A stretch of DNA of 7,927 nucleotides from an uncultured Oscillospiraceae bacterium (GCA_900757695.1 CAAEOU010000235.1:1-7927), one strand, 5' to 3'. Shown: positions 1-5,908, counted from the first letter of the stretch. Numbers and translations are program-made. The notes: generated from the letters alone by a model not told the origin.

Positions 1-104
1 AGCTCCGGATGAACTTTATTAAGATTCTTCCGGGAGATAAGGTCACCGTTCAGATGTCGCCCTATGACCTGACACGGGGACGGATCACCTGGAGAAGCAA
101 GTGA
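1..104 (+). CDS. infA: Translation initiation factor IF-1, 3' end only
   Basis: This is the C-terminal end of IF-1, about 33 residues starting at base 3 and ending with TGA at 102-104; the start lies outside the window. The visible residues ([14 protein letters not shown], then [16 protein letters not shown]) are the characteristic C-terminal half of the IF-1 OB fold, including the PYDLTRGRI signature. IF-1 binds the A site of the 30S subunit and helps select the initiator tRNA during initiation. It is followed after 31 nt by rpmJ, the order usual in Firmicutes, so it belongs to the same ribosomal-protein operon. Identification is secure despite the truncation by the window edge. Confidence 0.96.
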   Translation, partial: LRMNFIKILPGDKVTVQMSPYDLTRGRITWRSK

Positions 105-135
105 GAGACACGTTCTCAATATGGAGGTTAACAGT

Positions 136-249
136 ATGAAAGTAAGACCGTCCGTAAAGCCCATGTGCGAGAAGTGCAAAGTCATTAAGCGCAAGGGCCG
201 CGTTATGGTGATTTGCGAGAATCCCAAGCATAAGCAGAGACAGGGTTAA
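136..249 (+). CDS. rpmJ: 50S ribosomal protein L36 (zinc-binding form)
   Basis: A 37-residue protein beginning [20 protein letters not shown], the standard L36 sequence and standard length. It is one of the smallest ribosomal proteins and sits in the large subunit, bound to 23S rRNA. Cys11, Cys14, Cys27 and His32 form the zinc ribbon, so this is the zinc-dependent C+ form rather than the cysteine-free paralogue that replaces it under zinc limitation in some bacteria. A GGAGG ribosome binding site at 123-127 lies 8 nt before the ATG. It lies between infA and rpsM, with only 21 nt to the rpsM start, and is certainly cotranscribed with them. Confidence 0.98.
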   Translation: MKVRPSVKPMCEKCKVIKRKGRVMVICENPKHKQRQG

Positions 250-270
250 GAAAAGGAGGTGCAGAGTTAA

Positions 271-639
271 ATGGCACGAATTTCCGGTGTTGATCTGCCG
301 AAGGATAAGCGAGTCGAGATCGGCCTGACTTATATCTATGGTATCGGCAGAAAGAGTGCAAAAGACATTCTTGAGAAGGCGGGGATTAATCCCGACATCC
401 GCGTAAAGGACCTGACAGACGATCAGGAGGCCGCCCTCCGTGACGTCATTGATAAGGGCTACACCATCGAAGGTGATCTTCGTCGTGAAGTCGCTCTGAA
501 CATCAAGCGGCTCACCGAGATCGGCTGCTACCGTGGCACTCGCCACAGAAGAGGCCTGCCCGTAAGAGGTCAGCGTTCCAAGACTAATGCCAGAACTCGC
601 AAGGGTCCCAAGAAGACCATTGCTAATAAGAAGAAGTAA
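271..639 (+). CDS. rpsM: 30S ribosomal protein S13
   Basis: A 122-residue protein of normal S13 length. It begins [10 protein letters not shown] and contains the helix-two-turns-helix segment with the YGIGRKSA motif (about residues 23-30). It ends with the conserved basic tail containing [18 protein letters not shown] (about residues 85-102) and a lysine-rich terminus. S13 sits in the head of the 30S subunit, contacts the P-site tRNA and forms bridges to the 50S subunit. The ATG is preceded by AAGGAGGT at 253-260 with a 10 nt spacer. The stop codon overlaps the rpsK ribosome binding site, which suggests translational coupling. There is no long leader before this gene of the kind that mediates S4 autoregulation in the E. 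coli alpha operon. Confidence 0.99.
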   Translation: MARISGVDLPKDKRVEIGLTYIYGIGRKSAKDILEKAGINPDIRVKDLTDDQEAALRDVIDKGYTIEGDLRREVALNIKRLTEIGCYRGTRHRRGLPVRGQRSKTNARTRKGPKKTIANKKK

Positions 640-651
640 GGAGGGATATGT

Positions 652-1047
652 ATGGCTGCCAACAAGAAAAAGGTTATCAAAAAGCGCCGTGAGCGCAAGA
701 ACATCGAAAAAGGTGCTGCACATATCCGTAGCTCCTTTAACAATACCATGGTGACGATTACCGACCTCAACGGTAACGCCATCTCCTGGGCTTCCTCCGG
801 CGGCCTGGGCTTCCGTGGTTCCAGAAAGTCTACTCCCTATGCTGCACAGATGGTTGCTGAGACCGCTGCAAAGGCTGCTATGGAGCATGGCCTGAAGACC
901 GTGGAAGTATATGTGAAGGGCCCCGGCCAGGGCCGTGAATCCGCCATCCGTGCGCTTCAGTCCGCTGGCCTCGAGGTCAACATGATCAAGGACGTGACTC
1001 CCATTCCTCACAATGGCTGCCGTCCTCCCAAACGCCGCCGCGTATAA
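652..1047 (+). CDS. rpsK: 30S ribosomal protein S11
   Basis: A 131-residue protein with the full S11 pattern: a basic N-terminus, [16 protein letters not shown] (about residues 23-38), [17 protein letters not shown] (about 50-66), [14 protein letters not shown] (about 95-108) and the terminal block [19 protein letters not shown]11 is in the platform of the 30S subunit near the E site. The Asn-Gly in PHNG corresponds to the residue that carries an isoaspartate modification in E. coli S11 (family knowledge, not visible in DNA). The ribosome binding site AAGGAGGG at 638-645 overlaps the rpsM stop codon. An out-of-frame ATG at 648-650 lies just before the true start at 652; only the 652 frame encodes S11. 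Confidence 0.99.
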   Translation: MAANKKKVIKKRRERKNIEKGAAHIRSSFNNTMVTITDLNGNAISWASSGGLGFRGSRKSTPYAAQMVAETAAKAAMEHGLKTVEVYVKGPGQGRESAIRALQSAGLEVNMIKDVTPIPHNGCRPPKRRRV

Positions 1048-1068
1048 CTTATAAGGAGGAAATTAGCA

Positions 1069-1665
1069 ATGGCTAGAAATACACAGCCTGTTCTCAAGCG
1101 CTGCAGAACGCTGGGCGTTTCTCCTGCCGTCATGGGTTACAGCAGAACTTCCAACAAGAACCCCGGCGGCCAGAGAAGAGCCAAAAAGTCTGAGTATGCA
1201 ACGCAGCTGACCGAGAAGCAGAAGGTTAAGTTTGTTTACGGCATTCAGGAAAAGCAGTTCCATGCTTACTACGAGAAGGCCTCCAAGATGGCTGGTAACA
1301 CCGGCGAGGAGCTTCTGTGCATGATCGAGCGGAGACTGGACAATGTCGTTTACAGACTGGGCTTTGCTTCCACCCGCCGTGAGGCTCGTCAGCTGGTAAA
1401 CCACGGTCATTTTACCGTTAACGGCAAGCGCGTCAACATTCCCTCTTACCTGGTTAAGACCGGCGATGTGGTCGCAGTTTGCGAGAAGAGCTGCTCCAAC
1501 GCTTTCTTTAAGAAGCTGAAGGAGGATGACGTCTTTGCGGCTACTCCCAAGTGGCTGGACAGAGACAAGAACACACTCACTGGTAAGGTCATTGCCGCTC
1601 CCGCAAGAGAGGACATTGACTTCGAGATCGCTGAACATCTTATCGTTGAGTTGTACTCCAAGTAA
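1069..1665 (+). CDS. rpsD: 30S ribosomal protein S4 (cysteine-poor form)
   Basis: A 198-residue S4, a primary 16S rRNA-binding protein that nucleates assembly of the 30S body and forms part of the mRNA entry tunnel. The N-terminal region (MARNTQPVLKRCRTLGVSP) lacks the four-cysteine zinc knuckle of C+ S4 proteins. The S4 RNA-binding domain covers about residues 88-150, with ERRLDNVVYRLGFASTRREA and the VNHGHFTVNGKRVNIPSY block. The C-terminus ends in a short VELYSK. The ribosome binding site AAGGAGGA at 1053-1060 lies 8 nt before the ATG. Its position within the alpha operon matches clostridia; in B. subtilis rpsD is a separate, autoregulated gene. I found no obvious S4-binding leader here. 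Confidence 0.99.
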   Translation: MARNTQPVLKRCRTLGVSPAVMGYSRTSNKNPGGQRRAKKSEYATQLTEKQKVKFVYGIQEKQFHAYYEKASKMAGNTGEELLCMIERRLDNVVYRLGFASTRREARQLVNHGHFTVNGKRVNIPSYLVKTGDVVAVCEKSCSNAFFKKLKEDDVFAATPKWLDRDKNTLTGKVIAAPAREDIDFEIAEHLIVELYSK

Positions 1666-1739
1666 CAATAAGCCCTCGATTATCTGTAAGCTGAATCAAA
1701 TGCGATTTTTATCGCGGTTACAAGGAGGGTATTTCCTAT

Positions 1740-2699
1740 ATGGTAGAAATTGAAAAGCCTCGCATTGAATGCATCGACTCCGCAGAGGATACTTCCTACG
1801 GTAAGTATGTAGTTGAGCCCCTGGAGAGAGGATACGGCACAACCCTCGGCAATAGCCTGAGAAGAATTCTGCTTTCTTCTCTGCCCGGCACCGCGGCTAC
1901 TTCCATCAAGATCGCAGGTGTCCAGCATGAGTTTTCCACCATCCCCGGCGTCAAGGAAGATGTTACCGAGATCGTACTGAACGTAAAGCGCATCATCGCG
2001 AAGCTTCACTGCCAGGGCCCCAAGACTGTTTACATTGAGGCCATGGGCGAGCGGGAGGTATGCGCCGGCGACATCAAGGCAGACGGTGAGGTTGAGATCC
2101 TGAATCCCGAGCTCCACATCTGCACCTTGGGCCCCGATGCTACGTTTAACATGGAGATCACGCTCAGTCATGGCCGCGGCTATGTTCCTGCTGACAAGAA
2201 CAAGACTGCGCAGACTGTCATTGGTGTGATTCCCATTGACTCCATCTATACGCCTGTTTACAAGGTCAACTTCACCGTGGAAAACACCCGCGTGGGCAAT
2301 ATGACCGACTATGACAAGCTGACCCTCGAGGTCTGGACCGACAATACCATCAGCGCACGGGATGCAGTATCTCTGGGCGCAAAGATCCTCACGGATCATC
2401 TGGTACTGTTCACCGACCTGAGCGAGTCTGTGGCCAGCAAATCCACGATTGTGGAGAAGCCGGAAAATGTCAAGGAAAAGGTGCTGGAGATGAGCATCGA
2501 GGAAATGGATCTGTCTGTCAGAAGCTTTAACTGCCTGAAGCGTGCAAACATCAACACGGTTGAGGATCTGATCAGCCGTTCCGGTGAGGACATGATCAAG
2601 GTTCGTAACCTGGGCAGAAAGTCTCTGGAGGAAGTCCAGAATAAGCTGGCAATGATGGGCCTTAGCCTGGCCAGTGACGGCAGCTCCTCAAACAACTAA
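1740..2699 (+). CDS. rpoA: DNA-directed RNA polymerase subunit alpha
   Basis: A 319-residue alpha subunit of normal Gram-positive length. The N-terminal domain (about 1-230) drives dimerisation and assembly with beta and beta': it contains the [20 protein letters not shown] block (residues 31-50), [11 protein letters not shown] (144-154) and the second dimerisation segment around 205-225. A linker leads to the C-terminal domain (about 248-310), which binds UP-element DNA and activators. There Arg261, Asn264, Lys267, Gly292, Lys294 and Ser295 match the DNA-contacting residues of E. coli alpha (Arg265 and neighbours). The serine/asparagine-rich tail is dispensable-looking. The ribosome binding site AAGGAGGG at 1722-1729 is 10 nt from the ATG. 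The 74 nt gap to rpsD is the widest inside the operon. Confidence 0.99.
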   Translation: MVEIEKPRIECIDSAEDTSYGKYVVEPLERGYGTTLGNSLRRILLSSLPGTAATSIKIAGVQHEFSTIPGVKEDVTEIVLNVKRIIAKLHCQGPKTVYIEAMGEREVCAGDIKADGEVEILNPELHICTLGPDATFNMEITLSHGRGYVPADKNKTAQTVIGVIPIDSIYTPVYKVNFTVENTRVGNMTDYDKLTLEVWTDNTISARDAVSLGAKILTDHLVLFTDLSESVASKSTIVEKPENVKEKVLEMSIEEMDLSVRSFNCLKRANINTVEDLISRSGEDMIKVRNLGRKSLEEVQNKLAMMGLSLASDGSSSNN

Positions 2700-2730
2700 G
2701 CGTACCCTTTCGCAAAGGAGGTAAATAAGA

Positions 2731-3072
2731 ATGTTCGGAACTCGTAAACTCGGCAGAACCACCGCACAGCGGAAGGCAATGCTTCGTCAGCTGACCACCG
2801 ATCTGCTGGAGAAGGGCCGCATTGAGACCACTGTGACCCGTGCCAAAGAGGTTCAGCCTATCGCTGAGAAGATGATTACTCTGGGCAAGGGCGGCACTCT
2901 GGCCGACCGCCGCAGAGCCTTGGCGTTTATCACCAAGGAAGACGTTGTGACCAAGCTGTTCAAGGAGATCGCTCCTTCCTACGCTGAGCGCAACGGCGGC
3001 TATACCAGAATCACCCGGATCGGCGCTCGCCGCGGCGATGCTGCTGAGCTGGCTGTAATTGAGCTGGTGTAA
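2731..3072 (+). CDS. rplQ: 50S ribosomal protein L17
   Basis: A 113-residue protein of typical short bacterial L17 length. It contains the family signature [20 protein letters not shown] (residues 6-25), [16 protein letters not shown] (28-43) and the C-terminal [25 protein letters not shown] block. L17 lies near the exit of the peptide tunnel on the 50S subunit. Translation starts at ATG 2731 after AAAGGAGG at 2714-2721. Part of this ribosome binding site can pair with the CCTTT just upstream. It is the last gene of the cluster: a strong intrinsic terminator begins 17 nt after its stop codon. The ecfA/ecfT-truA genes that often follow rplQ in Firmicutes are not here. Confidence 0.99.
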   Translation: MFGTRKLGRTTAQRKAMLRQLTTDLLEKGRIETTVTRAKEVQPIAEKMITLGKGGTLADRRRALAFITKEDVVTKLFKEIAPSYAERNGGYTRITRIGARRGDAAELAVIELV

Positions 3073-3088
3073 TTGAATCATTAAATTT

Positions 3089-3120
3089 CGCGCTGCATGG
3101 GAACATGCAGCGCGTTTTTT
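3089..3120 (+). terminator. Rho-independent terminator of the alpha operon
   Basis: A perfect 11 bp GC-rich stem (CGCGCTGCATG at 3089-3099 with CATGCAGCGCG at 3104-3114) closes on a GGAA tetraloop of the stable GNRA class and is followed at once by six T residues (3115-3120). It starts 17 nt after the rplQ stop codon and should end transcription of the ribosomal operon before the membrane-protein gene at 3161. Confidence 0.96.
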
Positions 3121-3160
3121 GCGTCATGAATGGTATCTTACAGAGAGGGGAGTTCAAGCG

Positions 3161-4093
3161 ATGCGTTACCGTTTTATGACCATCCTGCCGATCATGATAC
3201 TATGCGTGGCGCTGTGCTGTGGCCCAATCTATGCGGATATGGGACCAAAGCCATCGGTGGTGGTACGGTTTCACGGAATCGATCCAGAGATTCGATATTA
3301 TGTCACCTTAATGGCGAAGGAAGAATCGACCGGCCCTTATAGCAGCGTGTCTTACCTTTCGGGGCTTGCAATTGAAAAGCCTTCCGAGGACGGCGATATC
3401 TGGCAGAAATTTGTGGATTATCAGGACACGGATGGCTACCATTTTCTCCAGTATTTTGCGGACTGTACCGGTTCCGATGAGTTTCGGTGGGGATACTATC
3501 CTCCGGAGTACTTTAAGATTCTGGTGTATTTTCCTGACTCGGATCAATTTGTAGCGTGTCCGGAAATTTTGCATCAATATGCCTTTGCCAGCTATTTTGA
3601 TGCGGTCTATTCCGTGGATGGACTGACCGCAGAGACTTCCGGCTACGAAGGGGCCAACAATGGTGCCATGACCTCCAATGGAACCATCACCGCAAAGGCA
3701 ACCTATTCACGTGGGTGGCAGGCGCTTGGATTTTTGACTCGACTGATTCTTACCATTGCACTGGAGGTTCTGCTGGCGCCGCTCTTTGGCTATGTGGCGA
3801 AAAAACAGCTGATGGTGATCACGGTCGTGAATCTGATGACACAGGTGCTGCTGAATGCGGTGCTGCTCTGGCGGGGCTTTCAGCCGAACTTTGTGATCTA
3901 TGTGCTGGAATATGGACTGCTGGAGCTGGGGATAATCCTGGTGGAGGCGTTGGCCTATATGCTGCTTTTGCAGCGTTTTAGTGCGCCGAATGCGCCGAAG
4001 CCGCATCCGGCTGCATATGCGGCTGCTGCCAATGTGGTGTCTTTTGCGACGGGGTACTTTATTTCACGGTTGTTGCCACAGATCTTTTCATAA
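3161..4093 (+). CDS. Uncharacterised exported/membrane protein, N-terminal ectodomain plus four TM segments
   Basis: I do not recognise a named family. The 310-residue protein starts at ATG 3161, 9 nt after GAGGGGAG (3144-3151); an in-frame TTG at 3119 lies inside the upstream terminator and is an unlikely start. Residues 1-25 form a signal peptide (MRYRF, then a hydrophobic core, probable cleavage after PIYA at Ala25). The mature part begins DMGPKPSVVV. Residues 26-185 are a polar ectodomain rich in Tyr, Phe and Asp. Four hydrophobic segments follow at about 189-211, 216-236, 244-270 and 287-307, separated by a proline-rich loop (APNAPKPHP) before the last. Three Cys residues in the mature domain (101, 133 and the one near the signal end excluded) give little hint of chemistry. 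spoVAC follows 41 nt downstream, so cotranscription is possible. The GPKPS motif after the signal sequence is, as I recall, shared by uncharacterised Firmicutes membrane proteins. Confidence 0.85.
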   Translation: MRYRFMTILPIMILCVALCCGPIYADMGPKPSVVVRFHGIDPEIRYYVTLMAKEESTGPYSSVSYLSGLAIEKPSEDGDIWQKFVDYQDTDGYHFLQYFADCTGSDEFRWGYYPPEYFKILVYFPDSDQFVACPEILHQYAFASYFDAVYSVDGLTAETSGYEGANNGAMTSNGTITAKATYSRGWQALGFLTRLILTIALEVLLAPLFGYVAKKQLMVITVVNLMTQVLLNAVLLWRGFQPNFVIYVLEYGLLELGIILVEALAYMLLLQRFSAPNAPKPHPAAYAAAANVVSFATGYFISRLLPQIFS

Positions 4094-4099
4094 AAAAGT

Positions 4100-4128
4100 A
4101 TCTCCCGGGGCATACTGCTTCGGGAGAT
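4100..4128 (+). promoter_or_regulatory. Hairpin covering the spoVAC ribosome binding site, with a forespore-promoter-like sequence
   Basis: An inverted repeat ATCTCCCG (4100-4107) / CGGGAGAT (4121-4128) with a 13 nt loop lies between the stop codon at 4093 and the spoVAC ATG at 4135. The right arm is the only Shine-Dalgarno candidate of spoVAC (GGGAG, 4122-4126), so pairing would mask it. The same stretch also contains TTCATA (4087-4092), 15 nt, then GGGCATACTG (4108-4117), which resembles the sigma-F/sigma-G promoter pattern. Transcription from it would start near 4124, very close to the ATG, which argues against a working promoter. The hairpin is seen directly; any role is inference. Confidence 0.5.
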
Positions 4129-4134
4129 GATCGA

Positions 4135-4578
4135 ATGAAAATCAGCAGTTTACAGTATGGCGAGCTGGTCAAGGAGTATTCCCCGAATTCTCACCTGTGG
4201 ATTGATACCCTCAATGCCTTTTGGACGGGTGGCTTGATTTGCGTTCTGGGCCAACTGATATTGAAGGGCTGGGGACTTCTGGGACTGGATCAGGATGGGG
4301 CATCCACGGCGACTGCCATCAGCATGGTGTTTCTGGGCGCTTTATGCACCGGGATTGGAATTTATGACCGCATTGCAAAGCTTGCTGGGGCCGGCACAGT
4401 GGTGCCCATAACAGGCTTTGCCAATTCCGTGGTTTCACCTGCCATGGAGTTTAAGACAGAGGGATTTGTCATGGGGGTCAGCGCAAAGATGTTTACCATT
4501 GCGGGGCCGGTACTGGTTTACGGTGTCGGGGCCAGTGTATTATATGGGATCCTATACTGTGTATCCAGATTTCTGTAA
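4135..4578 (+). CDS. spoVAC: Stage V sporulation protein AC (SpoVAC), spore channel component
   Basis: A 147-residue integral membrane protein. The pattern AFWTGGLICVLGQ (residues 28-40), GIGIYDRIAKLAGAGTVVP (73-91), ITGFANSVVSPAME (92-105) and TEGFVMGVSAKMFTIAGPV (108-126) is that of SpoVAC; SpoVAE has a different block after the GAGA-VP motif. Membrane segments lie at about 27-45, 60-80, 85-103 and 120-145. In Bacillus and Clostridium, SpoVA proteins sit in the spore inner membrane and move Ca-dipicolinate into the forespore and out at germination; B. subtilis SpoVAC behaves as a mechanosensitive channel. Normally spoVAC is followed by spoVAD and spoVAE; here a terminator and tdk follow, so this copy is an orphan. 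The ATG at 4135 lies 8 nt after GGGAG, inside a hairpin. Confidence 0.92.
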   Translation: MKISSLQYGELVKEYSPNSHLWIDTLNAFWTGGLICVLGQLILKGWGLLGLDQDGASTATAISMVFLGALCTGIGIYDRIAKLAGAGTVVPITGFANSVVSPAMEFKTEGFVMGVSAKMFTIAGPVLVYGVGASVLYGILYCVSRFL

Positions 4579-4579
4579 C

Positions 4580-4614
4580 AAAACTCCGCAGCTGCGACAA
4601 GCTGCGGAGTTTTG
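4580..4614 (+). terminator. Intrinsic terminator after spoVAC
   Basis: A perfect 14 bp stem, AAAACTCCGCAGCT (4580-4593) with AGCTGCGGAGTTTT (4600-4613), has the 6 nt loop GCGACA and ends in a short T run. It begins one base after the spoVAC stop codon. The A-rich left arm also gives a T run on the opposite strand, so it could work in both directions, though no minus-strand gene needs it here. Confidence 0.92.
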
Positions 4615-4629
4615 TGTATATGAGAAGGG

Positions 4630-4658
4630 TTGCATTGAAACGTGAAATAAGATACAAT
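4630..4658 (+). promoter_or_regulatory. Candidate housekeeping promoter of tdk
   Basis: TTGCAT (4630-4635), a 17 nt spacer and TACAAT (4653-4658) form a sigma-A type promoter with a good -10 and a weak -35 (3 of 6). Transcription would start near 4665. It lies directly after the spoVAC terminator and upstream of tdk, which otherwise has no promoter. A better -35-like TTGAAA at 4635 is only 12 nt from the -10 and does not fit. Confidence 0.6.
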
Positions 4659-4675
4659 AGCCCATGAAAATTACC

Positions 4676-4716
4676 GCACCATAACGGTGCTGTGGGAAGG
4701 CCGGATCCGATCCGGC
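4676..4716 (+). promoter_or_regulatory. Structured 5' leader of tdk with two small hairpins
   Basis: Two inverted repeats stand in tandem in the predicted tdk leader. The first is GCACC (4676-4680) / GGTGC (4686-4690) with loop ATAAC. The second is GCCGGA (4700-4705) / TCCGGC (4711-4716) with a 5 nt loop, ending 4 nt before the ribosome binding site AGGAGG (4721-4726). Neither has a T run, so they are not terminators as they stand. They may affect translation or mRNA stability; the function is unknown. Confidence 0.4.
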
Positions 4717-4730
4717 GAACAGGAGGAAGA

Positions 4731-5309
4731 ATGGCAAAGCTTTATTTTCGGTATGGAGCCATGGGCAGCTCCAAGACTGCCAATGCCCTGATGGTGGGCT
4801 ATAACTACTATGAGCGTGGGAAACGTGCGCTGCTGGTGAAACCCAAGCTGGACGACCGGGATGGGGAGGGCTATGTGGCCTCCCGCATGGGCCTTCGTCA
4901 AAAGTGTGATTTTGTGGAGCATCTTGTTACCATGACCGGGGAAGAAATTCAGGGCTATGACTGCGTGATCGTAGACGAGGCGCAGTTTTGTACCAAGGAG
5001 CAGATCGAGTTTTTGGTGCATATTGTAGATGATCTTGGAGTACCGGTAATCTGCTATGGCCTGCGCACAGACTTTCAGCGGAATCTTTTCCCCGGCAGCA
5101 TGTGGCTGCTGGCTTGGGCCGATGTCATTGAGGAGATCAAAACGGTATGCTGGTGCGGCAAAGCGGCCACCTGCAATGCACGATTCAATGATAAGGGTGA
5201 AATGATCACACAGGGAGATCAGGTGGTATTGGGTGCCAACGACAGCTATATTGCCCTATGCCGGAAGCACCACCGGAGGGCAATGCTGAAGCCGAAGGAC
5301 GCAGAGTAA
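4731..5309 (+). CDS. tdk: Thymidine kinase (type II, zinc-containing)
   Basis: A 192-residue cytosolic enzyme of the pyrimidine salvage pathway that phosphorylates thymidine (and deoxyuridine) with ATP. The P-loop is GAMGSSKT (residues 9-16). The Walker B region VIVDEAQF (79-86) includes the catalytic Glu83. The conserved YGLRTDFQRNLFPGS stretch (109-123) contributes to the nucleotide and thymidine sites. The C-terminal zinc lobe uses Cys140 and Cys142 (CWCG) with Cys177 and His180 (CRKH), the Cys-x-Cys spacing of the E. coli-like subgroup. The substrate-covering lasso lies between them. ATG 4731 was chosen over an in-frame upstream ATG at 4692 because AGGAGG (4721-4726) sits 4 nt before it and the family begins MAKLYFRYG. 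It is apparently monocistronic, with its own promoter and terminator. Confidence 0.97.
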   Translation: MAKLYFRYGAMGSSKTANALMVGYNYYERGKRALLVKPKLDDRDGEGYVASRMGLRQKCDFVEHLVTMTGEEIQGYDCVIVDEAQFCTKEQIEFLVHIVDDLGVPVICYGLRTDFQRNLFPGSMWLLAWADVIEEIKTVCWCGKAATCNARFNDKGEMITQGDQVVLGANDSYIALCRKHHRRAMLKPKDAE

Positions 5310-5316
5310 ATAACAG

Positions 5317-5346
5317 AAATGGCCTGCCGGGATCGGCGGGCCATTT
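5317..5346. terminator. Shared terminator between convergent tdk and the minus-strand gene
   Basis: AAATGGCCTGCCG (5317-5329) pairs with CGGCGGGCCATTT (5334-5346) across the 4 nt loop GGAT: a 13 bp stem with one G-U pair. It lies 7 nt after the tdk stop codon and 6 nt after the end of the minus-strand gene (its stop is at 5353-5355). The A-rich and T-rich ends of the stem supply short T runs in both directions, fitting a bidirectional terminator. Confidence 0.88.
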
Positions 5347-5352
5347 GAGCGG

Positions 5353-5766
5353 TCAGTCCATATCTTCAACTTGCAGCCGGTCTGTGCCGTTCTGCTCAAA
5401 CTCTTCCATGTATTCGTCCATTCGGGCCACCAGCTCGTCATAATTCTGGGTGGAGATCGGGGCGTAGTCCATATCTCGCCGGGCCAGCTCCTCTGCCAGA
5501 ATGTCAAAGAACACTGCGTCTTCGTAGTCCATAATGGCCTCGTGGATGCCGCCCTCGGCAAAGGCACGGGAAGGAACCGTCCGCCCGTTCCAGTTCTCAA
5601 TCAGGGACTCCATGCCATGCGCTTTGCAGTAGGAGAAAATGCGGCTCTCCACTTGATCGTAGTCGTCAAAACGGTCAGAGCCTCTGGTGGAATTGAGAAT
5701 CCAGTTTCCGATATAGACCATGTCCAGCAGTCTGCGAAATTCTTTTTCGGTCAGGTCGATCTGCAT
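5353..5766 (-). CDS. Hypothetical acidic cytosolic protein, 137 residues
   Basis: I do not recognise a family. The start at 5766 (MQIDLTEKEFRRLLDMVYIG) is fixed by AAGGAGGG at 5781-5774 on the minus strand, 7 nt upstream, and a good promoter behind it. The frame stays open upstream to an ATG at 5820, but that start would overlap the promoter. The protein has no signal peptide or membrane segment. It is strongly acidic: about 32 Asp/Glu against 13 Lys/Arg, with the charge densest in the last 30 residues (ARMDEYMEEFEQ onward). Predicted helices include residues 5-25, 37-57 and 85-98. It is transcribed alone, convergent to tdk and divergent from ddl. Its reality is supported by the RBS, promoter and shared terminator; its function is unknown. 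Confidence 0.85.
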   Translation of the reverse strand: MQIDLTEKEFRRLLDMVYIGNWILNSTRGSDRFDDYDQVESRIFSYCKAHGMESLIENWNGRTVPSRAFAEGGIHEAIMDYEDAVFFDILAEELARRDMDYAPISTQNYDELVARMDEYMEEFEQNGTDRLQVEDMD

Positions 5767-5790
5767 GGTGCATCCCTCCTTTTCATCTTC

Positions 5791-5819
5791 ATTATATACC
5801 TTTCGTGCTGTAATTTCCA
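5791..5819 (-). promoter_or_regulatory. Sigma-A type promoter of the acidic-protein gene
   Basis: Read on the minus strand, TGGAAA (5819-5814), a 17 nt spacer and a perfect TATAAT (5796-5791) form a strong housekeeping promoter. Transcription would start near 5784, immediately upstream of the ribosome binding site, giving a very short leader of roughly 18 nt before the ATG at 5766. Confidence 0.75.
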
Positions 5820-5879
5820 CTGTAGCCCAAGAAGTTCACAGGAAATTTACTGTCACCAAGGAAAAATAGAAAGAAGCAC

Positions 5880-5908
5880 TTGTTTTATAACCCGTTTTAT
5901 CATATTAT
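5880..5908 (+). promoter_or_regulatory. Candidate promoter of the ddl-murI operon
   Basis: TTGTTT (5880-5885), a 17 nt spacer and TATTAT (5903-5908) form a moderate sigma-A promoter in an AT-rich stretch (5881-5930) upstream of ddl. A direct repeat GTTTTAT (5882-5888 and 5894-5900) lies across its -35 and spacer. The rest of this intergenic region, 5820-5880, shows nothing I can name. Confidence 0.5.

Noticed and set aside
85..1011. A 308-codon open frame on the minus strand across infA, rpmJ, rpsM and rpsK
   Set aside because: It lies antisense to unmistakable ribosomal protein genes, has no ribosome binding site or promoter, and the protein resembles no family. It results from codon use on the plus strand.
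3119..3160. TTG at 3119 as a start that would lengthen the membrane protein to 324 residues
   Set aside because: It lies in the T run of the terminator, has no RBS, and would place a polar extension before a normal signal peptide that starts at ATG 3161.
4100..4128. The hairpin before spoVAC as a minus-strand terminator
   Set aside because: On the minus strand it is followed by a T-rich run (complement of 4092-4097), but no minus-strand gene reads into it, so a terminator role has nothing to serve.
4692..4730. ATG 4692 as the start of thymidine kinase
   Set aside because: It would place the strong RBS inside the coding region and add 13 residues foreign to the family; ATG 4731 gives the standard N-terminus.
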